The position numbers were made by a program, and so were the translations under genes. A model generated the notes under the pieces. That model was given only the letters and a program-made list of their open reading frames with translations, was not told where the DNA came from and made no database searches. Shown here in pieces: positions 62,767 to 64,000 of a stretch of DNA of 64,000 nucleotides (position 1 is its first letter; every line of letters starts with the position of its first letter). The DNA comes from Gigantopelta aegis. Taxonomy: Eukaryota; Mollusca; Gastropoda; Neomphalida; Peltospiridae. The DNA is taken from positions 75,145,627-75,209,626 of the forward strand of contig NC_054706.1 in NCBI RefSeq assembly GCF_016097555.1, read 5' to 3'.

Positions 62767-63925
62767 CTATATATGTTAAGTTACCAACCTGTATTTCACG
62801 GATTCCCAAAAGCTGTTACCGTAATAAAATGTTCTCTTCAAAGTAAACATGGTTGCTGAAATATTTTCATTCCACTGATGAGAACATTATATACATGTAT
62901 TTAATATGCTAATTAAAACCTAATTAATGTAACAGTCTAAACATTTACAGGCTTGTTTGGTAGCATCTGGACTCTGGTAATGATCTGTAACTGCTTAGTG
63001 ATCAGTGACACATCTACTAGTCATGGCTGGGATAAGTGATTAAAAATATATTATAGCCTCTATTAGAAATGCGCGAGAAAAAAATAGGCAGAGTTACGTC
63101 CTCTAACCACTAACCACTTCTGGCACATTTCGGTTACAGCTTGAATAGCCGATGACCACAGTTGTTTGTGAATCTTCAGCTGCGATTTATGCATGCCAGT
63201 AGCTGGCATCATAAATGTCCCCACCTATGCTTTAAAAATAAAGAATGATACAGGTAAAAATTAAGTTGATGAAATTGTGTTTTGTTATAATTGACCATGT
63301 GTTAAATATAGGAGATAAATCTAGCGAGCTGTCATCCAACCTGATTGTTTTGGTTTTCTTGCATGGAATTTTTTGTTTCTCAAAGCTGCAATCTCGCCTC
63401 ACATTAATTATCATTTCATTTAAGCATACAAACACACCTACCGTTGTACACGTGCACGCACGCACACATATATATATATTTAAATGTATGTATGTATGTA
63501 TGTATGTATGTATATATATATATGACTACGGCATGCCAAAACCTATTTATGAAACACCATGTGAGAAGACAGACTGGCCGAACAAGCCTTGATGCATATT
63601 CATTGTTTTATGAAAACTGACATTTCTCAAACCAATAGCATGTTCCTACGTCACAGACTATTTCAAGGATCCATCCTGGCAACTATGTGAGCAAAATGTT
63701 GGTTATCATGGTGCTTTTTGACTAGATAGATATTGTTTGCTGGTGATTAGTGCATCGTATATATACGTGTAAAATTGTGTCCATTACACATTGCCCAACA
63801 ATGAAACTGAACTGCGTGATGTGTATTTATGTATTTATGTTGATTGCTTTCTAATACCGATAGTTGGTATATATATTCCTACTGTGGAATGCTTAAAGGA
63901 ATGCTAAAGCAAGGCTTTTGGACTG
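62767..63925. other. No gene seen; simple repeats
   Basis: TATA/TATG repeats at 63465-63525. tacgtcctctaaccactaac near 63095 and other unique sequence; no coding region supported. Confidence 0.45.
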
Positions 63926-64000
63926 GTGTGCATATTCAACGATACATAATGCACATTACTGCTTAATATCAACAAGTATAATCGTATAGTTAATTAATAA
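63926..64000. repeat. Dispersed repeat, cut by the window edge
   Basis: Same orientation as 1571-1650; its full extent lies outside the window. Confidence 0.78.

Noticed and set aside
1-64000. Retroviral, LTR, Polinton or other virus-like elements, and toxin genes
   Set aside because: No reverse transcriptase, integrase, capsid, envelope or toxin-like frame was recognised on either strand.

Overview
The window is animal nuclear DNA: AT-rich, with small exons separated by large introns bounded by GT...AG and crowded with transposons, SINEs and tandem repeats. The tRNA-headed SINE families and dispersed repeats resemble those I know from gastropod and bivalve genomes, so a mollusc, most likely a gastropod, is the best guess. 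The species cannot be fixed from the sequence alone.

Three host gene loci are recognisable. (1) At about 3.8-5.4 kb on the + strand lie the last four coding exons of an ASH2L homologue, the SPRY-domain subunit of the MLL/SET1 histone H3K4 methyltransferase complexes. (2) At 18.7-7.8 kb on the - strand is a geranylgeranyl diphosphate synthase gene (GGPPS copy 1). (3) At 56.4-31.8 kb on the - strand is a second GGPPS gene (copy 2). Both GGPPS copies keep eleven visible coding exons with the same intron positions and phases, so they are a head-to-tail tandem duplication. The first exon of each was not found. Copy 2 is the more conserved. Copy 1 keeps both aspartate-rich motifs but has changes at the chain-length gate and at substrate-binding positions. 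ASH2L and GGPPS copy 1 are convergent.

The rest is repeat landscape. There are four copies of one Tc1-type (DD34E) transposon. Two are intact and apparently identical because a 2,528-bp piece of satellite plus transposon was duplicated; one is frameshifted; one has lost its helix-turn-helix region. A Tigger/pogo element sits inside a SINE. A 94-bp satellite with two- and three-unit higher-order patterns fills about 5.4 kb of a copy 2 intron. Other arrays are a 49-bp array rich in CACGTG, 79-bp, 60-bp and 23-bp minisatellites, and GGAT-type arrays beside the same exon in both GGPPS genes. At least ten SINE copies or fragments, an inverted pair of terminal-inverted-repeat elements, a fold-back element split by Tc1 and several small hAT-like or TA-target elements complete it.

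The most unusual signal is that exon edges have been copied into adjoining introns: seven decayed copies of an exon 3' end plus splice donor in GGPPS copy 2, a similar duplication after an ASH2L exon, and an exon-start fragment in another copy 2 intron. No RNA gene, CRISPR array, prokaryotic gene, retroviral or LTR element was recognised.
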